DNA of 64,000 nt from Enorma burkinafasonensis (GTDB taxonomy: Bacteria > Actinomycetota > Coriobacteriia > Coriobacteriales > Coriobacteriaceae). This document shows, in pieces, positions 16,145-25,320 of the stretch (the first letter of the stretch is position 1; every line of letters begins with the position of its first letter). The DNA is taken from the NCBI RefSeq assembly GCF_902150035.1, contig NZ_LR597509.1, forward strand, positions 1-64,000. Direction: 5' to 3'. Under the pieces are notes generated by a model that saw nothing but the letters and a program-made list of their open reading frames with translations, ran no database searches and was not told the origin of the DNA. The position numbers and the translations under genes are program-made.

Positions 16145-18811
16145 ATGCATCTCGAGCGTACCGATTACGATGCCTCTTCACTGGCTTCGATCGTCGAGTA
16201 CGCAAAGCAGCTCGAGGGCAAGACCCTTCGCGAGGCGTGCGATCTTACCGATATCGAGGATTCGCATAAGCGCAAGGGCTCGTTCGGCGACGCGCTCGAG
16301 GAATACTACTTCCACTATGCCAACAACAGCGATCCGAACCCCGATTTCGCCGAGGTGTCGACCGAGCTCAAGTCAACGCCTCTCAAGGTGAAGCGCAACG
16401 GCGACCATTCCGCAAAGGAACGGCTGGTCATCAGCCTTATCAACTACATGAACGTTGTTGACGAGACCTGGGAGACGAGCTCGCTTCAGAAGAAGCTCCG
16501 GAAGATCCTGCTGGTCGCGTACCAGTACGACAAGGATCTCAATCCCGTCGACTTCCTCATCAAGATCGTCGAGCTGTGGGGGATCCCCCAAGAGGACCTG
16601 CCGACGTTCAAGCACGATTGGGATACCGTCGTGGACAAGATCCGTGCCGGTAAAGCGCATGAGCTCTCGGGCTCGGACACGTTGTATCTCGAGGCGGCGA
16701 CCAAGGCGGCTTCGGCGAAGGACCGCAGGCCGCAACCATTCTCGCCCATCCCTGCCAAGCCGCGTGCTTGGGCGATCAAGCAGTCCTACATGACCGCTAC
16801 CTTCAACCACCTACTGGACGTTCAGAGCATCCGCCGTGTTCGCGATGAGGGCACGCTCGACTTGCTTGAGCTTGTGAAGCGCCGCTTCGAACCGTACACG
16901 GGCCTTACGGAGGAGGAGCTCGCCGCCGTATGCGGGTATTCGTGGACTGGCCGTCGCAAGCCGAAGAACCTCTGTGCGCTCATTACCAAGCATATCTTAG
17001 GAGTCGACGAGAACCTCAAGATCGCCGAGTTCGAGAAGGCGGGGATCAAGGCGAAAACCATGAGGGTCAAACGCAACGGCGTCCCCAAGGAGTCGATCTC
17101 GTTCCCGGCGTTCAGCTATCTTGATCTTGCCGAGCGCAGCTTTGAGGAGAGCGACTTTCTGGGTTATCTGCGCCAGAAGTACCTCTTCGTCATCTATCGC
17201 GAGGACAGGCGCGAGAAGGGGCGCTTCCGCCTTGCCGAGGTGCTGTTCTGGCAGATGCCCGACGCCGATATCGTCGAGGCCAGGCGCTGCTATGAGGAGA
17301 TGCAACGGAGGGTGCGCGACGGTCATGCCGACCGTTCGGTGACCTCGAAGGAGAACCGCTGCTGCCATGTACGGCCCCATGGCAGGAACAAGGACGACAC
17401 CCTCCCGACACCATATGGATCTCAGGAGACGAAGAAGTGTTTTTGGATCAATGCGCGCTATATCGGCGAGGAGATCGATAGAGTAAAGCGGGCAGATTCG
17501 AGCAGTGCAAAGAAGCGCTGTGCTCATAGTTTAGGGGACGACGTGGCGAAGAATACGATCAAGGTTGCCGAGCTATTTGCAGGTGTCGGGGGATTCAGGC
17601 TTGGGTTAGAGGGATATCATGACCCGAAGCGCTTGGAGTTCGATATGCCTGCTGCAGGTCCCTTCACCACGGTTTGGGCCAACCAGTGGGAGCCGCCGGG
17701 AACGTTTACCAAGCAGTTTGCCGCCCGATGCTACCGGATGCGTTTCGGCGACGATGCCGTTGTGAACCAAGACATCCATGCGGTACTCGATGCGTACGAA
17801 GACGGCGCGATCGATATTCCCGACGTGGACATGGTCGTAGGCGGGTTCCCGTGTCAGGACTACTCCGTCGCGAAGCCGCTTGCCCATGCGAAGGGTATCG
17901 TCGGCAAGAAGGGCGTCCTGTGGTGGGACATCTACCGTTTCCTGCAGTTGAAGGGTTGTCCTCGATTCGTGTTGCTCGAGAACGTCGACCGCCTGCTCAA
18001 GAGCCCCGCATCGCAGCGAGGCCGCGATTTCGCCATCATCCTTTCCTGTCTCGCGACGCTCGGCTACGCCGTTGAATGGCGCGTGATCAACGGTGCCGAT
18101 TACGGGTTCCCGCAAAAGCGTCGCCGCGTCTACATCTATGCCGAGAAGACCGATGACGCATGGGACCTGGAGGAGCGTCTGGAGCGCGGCGTCATCGCCG
18201 TGGCGTTCCCGGCTCAGCCAGTTGGGAGTATCCGGCACATCGAGTTGTTTTCAGACCCGTACGAGAATTCCGAACACTTCGGTTGCGGTCTCAAGCAGTC
18301 GCCCTTCGAAAACGCCGGAGCAATGCAGGGCGGTAAAGTCTGCACGGTTGCGACGAAGGCGAGCTACGACGGGCCGATGATCACCCTTGGCGACGTGCTC
18401 GTTCCCGACGAGGAGGTTCCCGACGAGTATTACGTCGAGGACGAGAAGCTCGAGAAGTGGCGCTATTTCAAGGGAGGCAAGAAGGAGCCGCGCGTGAACA
18501 AGCAGACCGGCTTCGAGTACCTCTATTCGGAAGGCGCCATGGCGTTCCCGGATCCGGTCGACGCGCCCGCCCGTACCATCCTTACGAGTGAGGGGGGGGG
18601 TCTGCCTCACGCTCCAAACACATCGTGCAGGCTGCAGACGGCAGGTACCGACGGCTCGTTCCAGACGAGCTCGACCAGCTGCAGGGGTTCCCAAAGGGCT
18701 GGACAAACAGCGGCATGTCGGACAATCAGCGCGCCTTCTGCATGGGCAACGCGCTCATCGTGGGCATCCCGCACCGCATCGGCGAGGTCATCGCGCGGCG
18801 TGCGGCTGTAG
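16145..18811 (+). CDS. Sau3AI-type GATC endonuclease fused to C5-cytosine methyltransferase, frameshifted near the end
   Basis: Single ORF of about 888 codons from ATG 16145. Residues 1-460 match the Sau3AI/MutH endonuclease family: the catalytic region near residues 67-77 reads NPDFAEVSTELKSTP (D...ExK). From about residue 468 it is a cytosine-C5 methyltransferase: motif I ELFAGVGGF, motif IV GGFPCQDYS with the catalytic Cys, motif VI LLENVDR, motif VIII QKRRRVYIY. A GTG at 17542 with AGGGGAC upstream could start the methyltransferase alone. At 18592-18600 a run of nine G shifts frame; the correct ending with motif X (MGNALIVGIP) lies in another frame, ending at 18819. G7 or G10 would restore it. 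GATC specificity is inferred from the family. Confidence 0.82.
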   Translation: MHLERTDYDASSLASIVEYAKQLEGKTLREACDLTDIEDSHKRKGSFGDALEEYYFHYANNSDPNPDFAEVSTELKSTPLKVKRNGDHSAKERLVISLINYMNVVDETWETSSLQKKLRKILLVAYQYDKDLNPVDFLIKIVELWGIPQEDLPTFKHDWDTVVDKIRAGKAHELSGSDTLYLEAATKAASAKDRRPQPFSPIPAKPRAWAIKQSYMTATFNHLLDVQSIRRVRDEGTLDLLELVKRRFEPYTGLTEEELAAVCGYSWTGRRKPKNLCALITKHILGVDENLKIAEFEKAGIKAKTMRVKRNGVPKESISFPAFSYLDLAERSFEESDFLGYLRQKYLFVIYREDRREKGRFRLAEVLFWQMPDADIVEARRCYEEMQRRVRDGHADRSVTSKENRCCHVRPHGRNKDDTLPTPYGSQETKKCFWINARYIGEEIDRVKRADSSSAKKRCAHSLGDDVAKNTIKVAELFAGVGGFRLGLEGYHDPKRLEFDMPAAGPFTTVWANQWEPPGTFTKQFAARCYRMRFGDDAVVNQDIHAVLDAYEDGAIDIPDVDMVVGGFPCQDYSVAKPLAHAKGIVGKKGVLWWDIYRFLQLKGCPRFVLLENVDRLLKSPASQRGRDFAIILSCLATLGYAVEWRVINGADYGFPQKRRRVYIYAEKTDDAWDLEERLERGVIAVAFPAQPVGSIRHIELFSDPYENSEHFGCGLKQSPFENAGAMQGGKVCTVATKASYDGPMITLGDVLVPDEEVPDEYYVEDEKLEKWRYFKGGKKEPRVNKQTGFEYLYSEGAMAFPDPVDAPARTILTSEGGGLPHAPNTSCRLQTAGTDGSFQTSSTSCRGSQRAGQTAACRTISAPSAWATRSSWASRTASARSSRGVRL
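18592..18600. repeat. G9 homopolymer tract interrupting the methyltransferase
   Basis: After GAG the sequence has nine consecutive G (the first closes GAG). The frame before it gives TSEGGGLPHA; the frame two bases away gives GSASRSKHIV then QAADGRYRRLVP, the expected motif IX-X region. The tract is where the frame breaks, so slippage is the simplest cause. Confidence 0.85.
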
Positions 18812-18837
18812 AGAGATAGCATCGACCAAAAAAGCTC

Positions 18838-20565
18838 TTATGCCAAGAGGGTATCGATAGTGGACTTCGCAACTCGCTGTGCTCGGTTGTGAATGATGAG
18901 ATTTGCTTTGTCGAAGTCCTTCTCTCTGATTGCGATGATTGCTCCGTTGAGTTCCTCGGGAGTGAAATACATTGATTCCTGGATGAGCTTCGAATACCTG
19001 CCGTCCTGGTTTACGTCGTACAGCGTCTTGTCCTTCTTCTTGTTGTTGTCGAAGCGCGGCAAATACATGCAGTTTCCCAAAGAATTGCCAAACACCTTTT
19101 TCACTGGCTGGTTGTCCGAGGAAGAAATGAGTTTACGAGGGATGATGTGCTCAAGCTCGTAGCTTTCTCCATATGAGACTGTTTTGGCCAAGTAGGTAAG
19201 GTTGGCATGTATGGTAACGAGTGCGGTGATCTCCTTCGAGAAAATGATTCCGGGCGTGCAATCGGAAAGCCAGTGATTGAACGTGTCCTCAAATGACTTT
19301 TGGTCAAGCTTGGTAAGGTAATTTCGCGTCTGCATTGCGCCTGGATAGTAGCTCATAAGGCGCAGGTCACCTTTTGATTGCCAGGTTTTAGCAAGTGCAT
19401 CATACACGTAATACGCTTTGATGTTTTTCAGCGAGCGCTTGTACTCTGCAGATTCGGGATCAAGGTCCCAAAGGGCGGCGAAATAGGAAAGCGTTTTGAA
19501 TGTCGTCGAGATACCAAGCGCGTATTCATTATTCTTGGACGACTTGAACCGTTTGAGCAACTTGGAAAAGACGTCCTGCAGGTTCTTGCAAATCCTGTTG
19601 ACCTTATCAAGGACGACTTGGAGATTCGCATCGAGATAGGGAACGTGATTAATTAGGGTGCTGAGCTTGCGGTTATCCGTGCCGGTCGCAATGCCAAGTA
19701 CGCCAAACCCGATTTCAGCGACCGCGTTGTTCGTTTGCGGAACGAGCGCGCATAGGTTATCGCAGATATATTTTCCTAGAGCGATTCCAAGCTCGGAGAG
19801 GGTAATCGTTCGCTCTTGGGTTAATTGATCTTCGGAGAATCCGTCAAGTTCGAATTCCGTAGATTGGCCCATATCAAGGTAATGCTGTTTAACGTTCGAG
19901 AGTATCTCGTCCTGGATGGGGGAAATGGCAGCCGAGGCCAGATGGATCTTCGTATTGCTCCACGCTGCGCTAAAGATCTCATATTTCGACAAGGGAACGC
20001 CGCCTTGGTTTAGATTGGCGAAGACGTCGGCGATTCTCTCTTGATCCCCACGATACTCAATTGCGGGTATTTTCAGGCTTTCAAGGCTTACGTACTCACG
20101 CATCATCCTTCTTGTAGCCTTGATTAGCTTTCTTACTGTCTGGCGGTTTTCAATGGGATTAATTGGATCGAACCAATAATCGAGTTGATCATCGCTGCTA
20201 TTCAACAGATCGTCGAATCTCGTCTCATCGAGCTGCATGGTTTCGTCGAGATGCGCATTTACCATCTTCAGCTGCTCGAGGTACTTGTCATATTCCAACG
20301 ACTTCCAATAGGTGAGTGGATGCTGCTTGAATTCCCTGATTGTAGAAAGGCGTTGCTGTCCGTCAAGGATAAGAAGCGTGGAGTTAGCCTCTTTGGTCTT
20401 TGGATACACGAGAACAGCACCAAAAGGAAGGCCCTCATGAAGCGTTGTGATGAAGGCTTCTTTCTTCTTCGTGTTCCATACAAAGCGGCGTTGAAATAAA
20501 GGAAGATCGATGCGCTCGAGGTCGGATATGCTCATATTGATGATTTCGTATTGCGGCGCAGTCAT
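18838..20565 (-). CDS. GmrSD-like DUF262/DUF1524 protein
   Basis: 575 residues, convergent with the R-M gene and clearly lower in GC. The N-terminal DUF262 (ParB/Srx-like NTPase) domain shows PLFQRRFVWN and the signature LILDGQQRLSTI near residue 65. The C-terminal DUF1524 HNH-type nuclease domain shows YELEHIIPRKL, then FGNSLGNCMYLP, near residues 480-510. This is the fused architecture of type IV GmrSD enzymes, which cut modified (glucosylated hydroxymethylcytosine) phage DNA; many relatives have other or unknown targets. Next to a restriction-modification gene it makes a small defence island. Confidence 0.88.
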   Translation of the reverse strand: MTAPQYEIINMSISDLERIDLPLFQRRFVWNTKKKEAFITTLHEGLPFGAVLVYPKTKEANSTLLILDGQQRLSTIREFKQHPLTYWKSLEYDKYLEQLKMVNAHLDETMQLDETRFDDLLNSSDDQLDYWFDPINPIENRQTVRKLIKATRRMMREYVSLESLKIPAIEYRGDQERIADVFANLNQGGVPLSKYEIFSAAWSNTKIHLASAAISPIQDEILSNVKQHYLDMGQSTEFELDGFSEDQLTQERTITLSELGIALGKYICDNLCALVPQTNNAVAEIGFGVLGIATGTDNRKLSTLINHVPYLDANLQVVLDKVNRICKNLQDVFSKLLKRFKSSKNNEYALGISTTFKTLSYFAALWDLDPESAEYKRSLKNIKAYYVYDALAKTWQSKGDLRLMSYYPGAMQTRNYLTKLDQKSFEDTFNHWLSDCTPGIIFSKEITALVTIHANLTYLAKTVSYGESYELEHIIPRKLISSSDNQPVKKVFGNSLGNCMYLPRFDNNKKKDKTLYDVNQDGRYSKLIQESMYFTPEELNGAIIAIREKDFDKANLIIHNRAQRVAKSTIDTLLA

Positions 20566-20719
20566 GCTACATCCTTCCGAGAGCCTGAGATCATGATCTC
20601 ACACGCATCTCGAAATTCAAGATCTAGCAGCTATCCAGTTTTGTCCGGGCGGCGCGATACCTTGGCATCGTCAAAAGAAGCCGTCGGTTGGCCGGCGGCG
20701 CGGGGCCAAGGAGGCAACC

Positions 20720-21049
20720 ATGTTCGAGCCGTCACGCAATCTCATGTCGTTCCACATCGCCGGGTTCCAGTACTGGGACGGCGCGCTCGTCCTCGACCAG
20801 CTCAAGCCGGGCCAGCAGCTTGAGCTCGTTCCCGAGTTCGAGAACCCGCACGACCCCGAGGCGGTCGCAATCTACTTCCAGGGCGTGAAGCTTGGGTTCG
20901 TCCCCACGGAGATGAACGGCACCATCTCGCCGCTCCTCTACTTCGGACACGGTGACGCGCTCGAGTGCCGCGTGCAGCAGGTCGCGCCCGAGCGCAGCCC
21001 GTGGCACCAGGTGCGCGTTGGAATTTACGTCACCGATGCGCGTGGGTAG
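20720..21049 (+). CDS. HIRAN domain protein
   Basis: 109 residues; ATG 20720 with AAGGAGGCAACC upstream. The whole protein is a HIRAN domain: SFHIAGFQYWDGALVL, LVPEFENPHDPEAVAIYF, GVKLGFVP. HIRAN domains bind 3' single-stranded DNA ends in repair proteins such as HLTF; free-standing bacterial versions are common and mostly uncharacterised. It lies between the defence genes and fabG. Confidence 0.85.
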   Translation: MFEPSRNLMSFHIAGFQYWDGALVLDQLKPGQQLELVPEFENPHDPEAVAIYFQGVKLGFVPTEMNGTISPLLYFGHGDALECRVQQVAPERSPWHQVRVGIYVTDARG

Positions 21050-21104
21050 ATCTGAACATCGCCTAACGAGAAGGCCTCATAGCGGGAAGGCTCTATAACA
21101 AGAA

Positions 21105-21143
21105 GCTCCCTCCGTTGGGTTGCTGCCAAACTGGAGGGAGCTG
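21105..21143 (-). terminator. Terminator hairpin downstream of fabG
   Basis: AGCTCCCTCC (21105-21114) pairs perfectly with GGAGGGAGCT (21134-21143). Read on the minus strand it is followed by TCTTGTTAT, so it probably ends fabG transcription; it may also serve the HIRAN gene. Confidence 0.6.
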
Positions 21144-21221
21144 TCTGCTCGAAGAGTGCTTGAGCCTTGCGAGCCTACGCGGATCTTCTGCAAAGAGCTT
21201 TCGCGAGTGCGGGTTCGGGCG

Positions 21222-21962
21222 CTAGACCGTCATACCGCCGTCGACTGCGAGCACTTCGCCGGTGACGTACGAGGCAAGGTCGCTCGCCAGGTAGACGAAG
21301 GCGTTGGCAACGTCCTCGGGCTGGCCTACGCGGCGCAGGGGGATCCCGGCGGCGATGGGCTTGATCATCTCCTCGGGCAGGGCGGCGACCATGTCGGTTG
21401 CGGTGACGCCCGGGGCAACGGCGTTCACGCGGATGCCGCGCGGACCCAGCTCGCGCGCGAGTGAGATTGTAATGCCGTTCACGGCGAACTTGCTCATGGG
21501 GTACGCCACGCCGGAGGGCTGGCCCATCTTGGAGACCATGGAGCTCGTGTTGATGATCACGCCGCCCTCGCCGAGCACGCGCGATGCTGCCTGGCAGCCG
21601 TTGAGCACACCCTTGATGTTGATGTCGATAATCTTGCCGAATTCCTCGGGCGTGTAATCGCCAAGCGGGGTCGACTGCGAGATGCCCGCGTTGTTGACGA
21701 CGATGTCCAGCCCGCCAAAGCCCTCGGCGACGGCGCGGAATGCCTCTTCGAGCTCCGCCTCGTTGGCGAGGTTCGGCCAGATGCCCATGACGGGCGCGTC
21801 GGGCGTCTCAGCGAGGATGGCGTCGACGGCCTTCTTGGTGGTCTCTTCACGGCTGCCGCAAAGGGCCACGTTGGCGCCCTCTTCGAGGAAGCGCTTCACG
21901 ATCGCGAGGCCAATACCGCGCGAGCCTCCGGTCACAACGGCGGTCTTACCTTTGAGTAGCAT
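21222..21962 (-). CDS. fabG: 3-oxoacyl-ACP reductase / short-chain dehydrogenase
   Basis: 246 residues from ATG 21962 (GAAAGGAAC upstream); the frame is open farther but the family starts at LLKGKTAVVTGG. Short-chain dehydrogenase motifs are intact: TGGSRGIG (NADP binding), NNAGIS, catalytic Ser in INTSSM, and YPMSKF (Tyr/Lys). Similarity is to FabG, the NADPH-dependent ketoacyl-ACP reductase of fatty acid synthesis. No other fab gene is nearby, so another SDR substrate is possible. Confidence 0.8.
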   Translation of the reverse strand: MLLKGKTAVVTGGSRGIGLAIVKRFLEEGANVALCGSREETTKKAVDAILAETPDAPVMGIWPNLANEAELEEAFRAVAEGFGGLDIVVNNAGISQSTPLGDYTPEEFGKIIDINIKGVLNGCQAASRVLGEGGVIINTSSMVSKMGQPSGVAYPMSKFAVNGITISLARELGPRGIRVNAVAPGVTATDMVAALPEEMIKPIAAGIPLRRVGQPEDVANAFVYLASDLASYVTGEVLAVDGGMTV

Positions 21963-22172
21963 AACTGTTCCTTTCACTGCGCGAGCAGGGTGCCCGCGGC
22001 GTTTACTCATTGAACCAATGCTACCCAGGCGGCCGCGCGTTATGCCGCCGCATGCGGTTTGCTCGACATGCGGCGCACCGAGAATCGGCAACCGGGTTTA
22101 CGGTTGTCGGCTTGTGACACGCCTAGTCTCGTAAGACGAAACTCCTCATGCGGCTGTCTCGCACCTGCGTAT

Positions 22173-22281
22173 CGGAAGCGAAGTGAGATTCACTTCCGTA
22201 ATAGCGAAATAACGGAAGTGAAATACAGTTCGCTTCCGTTAACGACTATCTAGTGGAAGCGAAGTGCTGTTCACTTCCGTT
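22173..22281. repeat. Three tandem palindromes of the GGAAGYGAA/TTCRCTTCC type
   Basis: Imperfect inverted repeats at 22173-22198, 22211-22240 and 22254-22281 share CGGAAG[C/T]GAA and its complement. The middle one pairs 11 of 12 bases around ATACAG. They fill the gap between the fabG 5' side and the 3' end of the helicase gene; no gene is seen in 21963-22320. Confidence 0.65.
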
Positions 22282-22320
22282 GCGTTGACGAGAGCAAGGG
22301 GTAGGAAGGGAGAGCCGGGG

Positions 22321-25107
22321 TTATTCAGAGTCAAGCAGGTCCTCGATGAAGCCGACGCGGTAGTTCTTGAACACGGCCTCGCTCTCCTCCTGCGTGGCGT
22401 CCAGGTCGACATCGGCCATGATCCCGAAGTCGTGGTCGCCGTCGCCGTCGTGGAAGACCTGGTGCACGTGCCAGACGCGGCCGGTCTGCTCGTCTGCCTC
22501 GTCGATGCTGAAGAACGCCGTCGAGCGCGCATCGGCATCGGTGAGGAGCTCCTCGTGCGCTTCGTGGAACGCCTCGAGCGCGCGCCTCCACTTGAGCTCG
22601 CCCATGCCCCACGCGCCGTCGAGCTCGCCGAGCTCCTCGACCTTGCCCTGGGCGGCCAGGCGCACGCGCAGGAAGAGGGCGTTCCGCACGAGCAGCGTGC
22701 AGCCGCGCCGGTCGGCGACCACGGCCTCCGCGGCGGAGGGCGGCGCGGCGTCGAGGGCGGCCGGATCGCCCGCGGCGGCCCACTCGTCCACGAGGCTCGA
22801 GTCGACGCTGCGCACCACGAAACCGAGCCACGAGATGATGTCGTCCAGCTGCTCGTTGCGCTTGCTGGCGGGGATGGTGCGGTCGAGCGAGCGGAACGCC
22901 TCGGCGAGGTAGCGCAGCAGGATGCCCTCGGAGCGGGCGATGCCGTAGCGCTGGATGTAGCCCTTGAAGTCCGAGGCGCCCTCGAGCATGTCGCGCAGGA
23001 CGCTCTTGGGGCTGAGTGCGTAGTCGGCCGCCCAGGGCACCTTCACGCAGTACTGCTCGAACGCGGCGTCGAGCAGGTCCTCGAGCGGCTTGGGGTACGT
23101 CACCTCGGCGATGCGCTCCAGGCGCTCCTCGTACTCCACGCCGTCCGCCTTCATGGCGGCCATCGCGGCGTCGCGGGCCTGACGCTCCTGAGCGCGCAAG
23201 ACCTGCTTGGGGTCCTCAAGCGTGGCCTCCACCATAGAGATGAGGTCGAAGGTGTAGGTCTCGCTCTCCGGGTCGAGCAGCTCGAGCGCGGCGAGCAGGA
23301 AGGGCGAGAGCGGCTGGTCGAGGGCGAAGTCCTCGGGCAGGTCGACGGTGAGGGAGTACTCGACCCGGGTCTCGCCGTCGGCTGCGGCGGGGGTGGGCGC
23401 GGGCCCCTCGGCATCCGGCGCCGCGGCCGCGGTCCCCTCGGCGCCCGCCGCCGTGTATGCGCGATCGGCCTCCTCGGCATCTGCCGCCGGAAGCTCGCGA
23501 CGCACGACCACGCCGGTGTCGATGAGCGTGGCGAAGATCTCGGTCGCGCGGGCTTCGAGCTTGAGCTTCTCCTCGGGCGTCTGCAGGCTCGCCTCGATGA
23601 GCTCGCTCACGCGCGCCCGGGCGTCGCCGCCGCGCTCCACCATCGAGAGCACCATGGAGTTCGTGACGCGCAGGCGCGGCTTCAGGGTCTCGGGCGCGGC
23701 CTCGCAGAGCCGCTCGAAGGTCTGCTTGTTCCAGGTGACGAAGCCCTCGGGCGGTTTCTTCTTCTTGAGCTTGCGCAGCTTCTTGGGGTCGTCGCCGGCC
23801 TTGGCAACGAGCTTGGCGTTCTCGATGTCGTGCTCGGGCGCCTCGGCGATGACGAGGCCCTCGGTGTCGAAGCCCGCGCGCCCGGCGCGCCCGGCGATCT
23901 GGTGGAACTCGCGTGCCCGAAGGCGCCGCATGCGGTAGCCGTCGAACTTGGTGAGCGCGGTGAGCACCACGGTGTGGATGGGCACGTTGATGCCGACGCC
24001 CAGCGTGTCGGTGCCGCAGATGACCGGCAGGAGCCCCTGCTGGGCGAGCTTCTCCACGAGCAGGCGGTAGCGCGGCAGCATGCCCGCGTGGTGCACGCCC
24101 ACGCCGCAGCCGATGAGGCGCTTCAGGATCTTGCCGAAGGCCGTGGTGAAGCGCGTGCCGCGCGCGGCCTCCCTGATCCGCTCGCGCTGCTCTTTGGTGG
24201 CGATGCCGAAGTTGGCGAGCGACTGCGCGGTGGAGAGGGCCGCGTCCTGCGAGAAGTGGACGATGTAGAGCGGGGCCTCGCCGCGCCGGAGCGCGAGCTC
24301 GACCGTGCCCTCGAGCGCGGTGTCGACGTACTCGTAGGCGAGCGGCACCGGGCGCGGGGCGTCCGTCACGGCGTCGACCGTGCGGCCGGTGCGCTCCTCG
24401 AGGGCGCCGGCGATCTGCGTGACGTCGCCGAGCGTGGCGCTCATGAGCATGAACTGCGTGTGGGGCAGCGTGAGCAGTGGGACCTGCCAGGCCCAGCCGC
24501 GGTCGGGGTCGGCGAAGTAGTGGAACTCGTCCATGGCGACGACGCCCACGTCGGTGTCCTCGCCCTCGCGGAGCGCCTGGTTGACGAGGATCTCGGCCGT
24601 GCAGCAGATGACGGGCGCCTGGGTGTTGATGTGCGTGTCGCCGGTGATCATGCCGACGTTGTCGCGGCCGAGCACCTCGACGAGGTCGAAGAACTTCTCG
24701 GAGACGAGCGCCTTGATGGGGGCGGTGTAGTAGGCGCGGTGGCCCTGCGCCATGCCGAGGAAGAGCATCCCGAGCGCCACGAGCGACTTGCCCGAGCCGG
24801 TGGGCGTGCCCAGGATCACGTGGTCGCCGGCGGCGAGGTCCATGAGGGCCTCCTCCTGGTGGGGCCAGAGCTCTATGCCGCGCTCGTCGCACCAGCCGAG
24901 GAAGCGCTCGAAGGTCTCGTCAGGGCTGAGCCAGGGCTCGGGTTCCTCGCCCTCCTCCGGCTCCCACCAGCTGGGCGAGAGCGCGCCGAGCGAGCCGTGC
25001 TCGCCCGTGGTGCCCGTGCCCGCCGCGAACGAGCTGGAGCTGCCTGCGCCGTGCGCGGGGGTGCCGCCGGCGTCGATGTCCTGTGGGGTGCTGCCGCTGT
25101 GTGCCAT
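22321..25107 (-). CDS. DUF3516 DEAD/DEAH-box helicase
   Basis: 928 residues from ATG 25107, behind AAAAGGAGGCCCC; the open frame extends upstream but without coding character. Helicase motifs: GTPTGSGKS (motif I) near residue 98, MDEFHYF (DEFH box II), SATLGD (III), then GTDTLGVGINVP and QIAGRAGRAG (V, VI). A long C-terminal region after residue 500 corresponds to DUF3516. The domain order resembles Ski2-like RNA/DNA helicases of Actinobacteria. The specific substrate is unknown. The start is about 210 bases from the divergent transporter gene. Confidence 0.9.
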   Translation of the reverse strand: MAHSGSTPQDIDAGGTPAHGAGSSSSFAAGTGTTGEHGSLGALSPSWWEPEEGEEPEPWLSPDETFERFLGWCDERGIELWPHQEEALMDLAAGDHVILGTPTGSGKSLVALGMLFLGMAQGHRAYYTAPIKALVSEKFFDLVEVLGRDNVGMITGDTHINTQAPVICCTAEILVNQALREGEDTDVGVVAMDEFHYFADPDRGWAWQVPLLTLPHTQFMLMSATLGDVTQIAGALEERTGRTVDAVTDAPRPVPLAYEYVDTALEGTVELALRRGEAPLYIVHFSQDAALSTAQSLANFGIATKEQRERIREAARGTRFTTAFGKILKRLIGCGVGVHHAGMLPRYRLLVEKLAQQGLLPVICGTDTLGVGINVPIHTVVLTALTKFDGYRMRRLRAREFHQIAGRAGRAGFDTEGLVIAEAPEHDIENAKLVAKAGDDPKKLRKLKKKKPPEGFVTWNKQTFERLCEAAPETLKPRLRVTNSMVLSMVERGGDARARVSELIEASLQTPEEKLKLEARATEIFATLIDTGVVVRRELPAADAEEADRAYTAAGAEGTAAAAPDAEGPAPTPAAADGETRVEYSLTVDLPEDFALDQPLSPFLLAALELLDPESETYTFDLISMVEATLEDPKQVLRAQERQARDAAMAAMKADGVEYEERLERIAEVTYPKPLEDLLDAAFEQYCVKVPWAADYALSPKSVLRDMLEGASDFKGYIQRYGIARSEGILLRYLAEAFRSLDRTIPASKRNEQLDDIISWLGFVVRSVDSSLVDEWAAAGDPAALDAAPPSAAEAVVADRRGCTLLVRNALFLRVRLAAQGKVEELGELDGAWGMGELKWRRALEAFHEAHEELLTDADARSTAFFSIDEADEQTGRVWHVHQVFHDGDGDHDFGIMADVDLDATQEESEAVFKNYRVGFIEDLLDSE

Positions 25108-25320
25108 GGGGCCTCCTTTTCCGGCTCCCATTATCGCCGAAGCCGAGCCGCCGTGCCGCGCTGGCCCGTATCGATGGCGCGCTCCGGGAAAATGGCCGCC
25201 CAGTTTTGGCGGCACCATGTCGAAAACGTTGCGAGTGGGCGCATTTTCGCGATCGGGCGGGCGTCGGCGCGCTCGGGTGCTATAGGTAGAAGGACGCAAC
25301 CGACGGGGAGGGCATCGCAT

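Noticed and set aside
22264-25320. Plus-strand open frame joined to the BASS transporter
   Set aside because: It is antisense to the DUF3516 helicase; only the part from ATG 25321 has transporter sequence.
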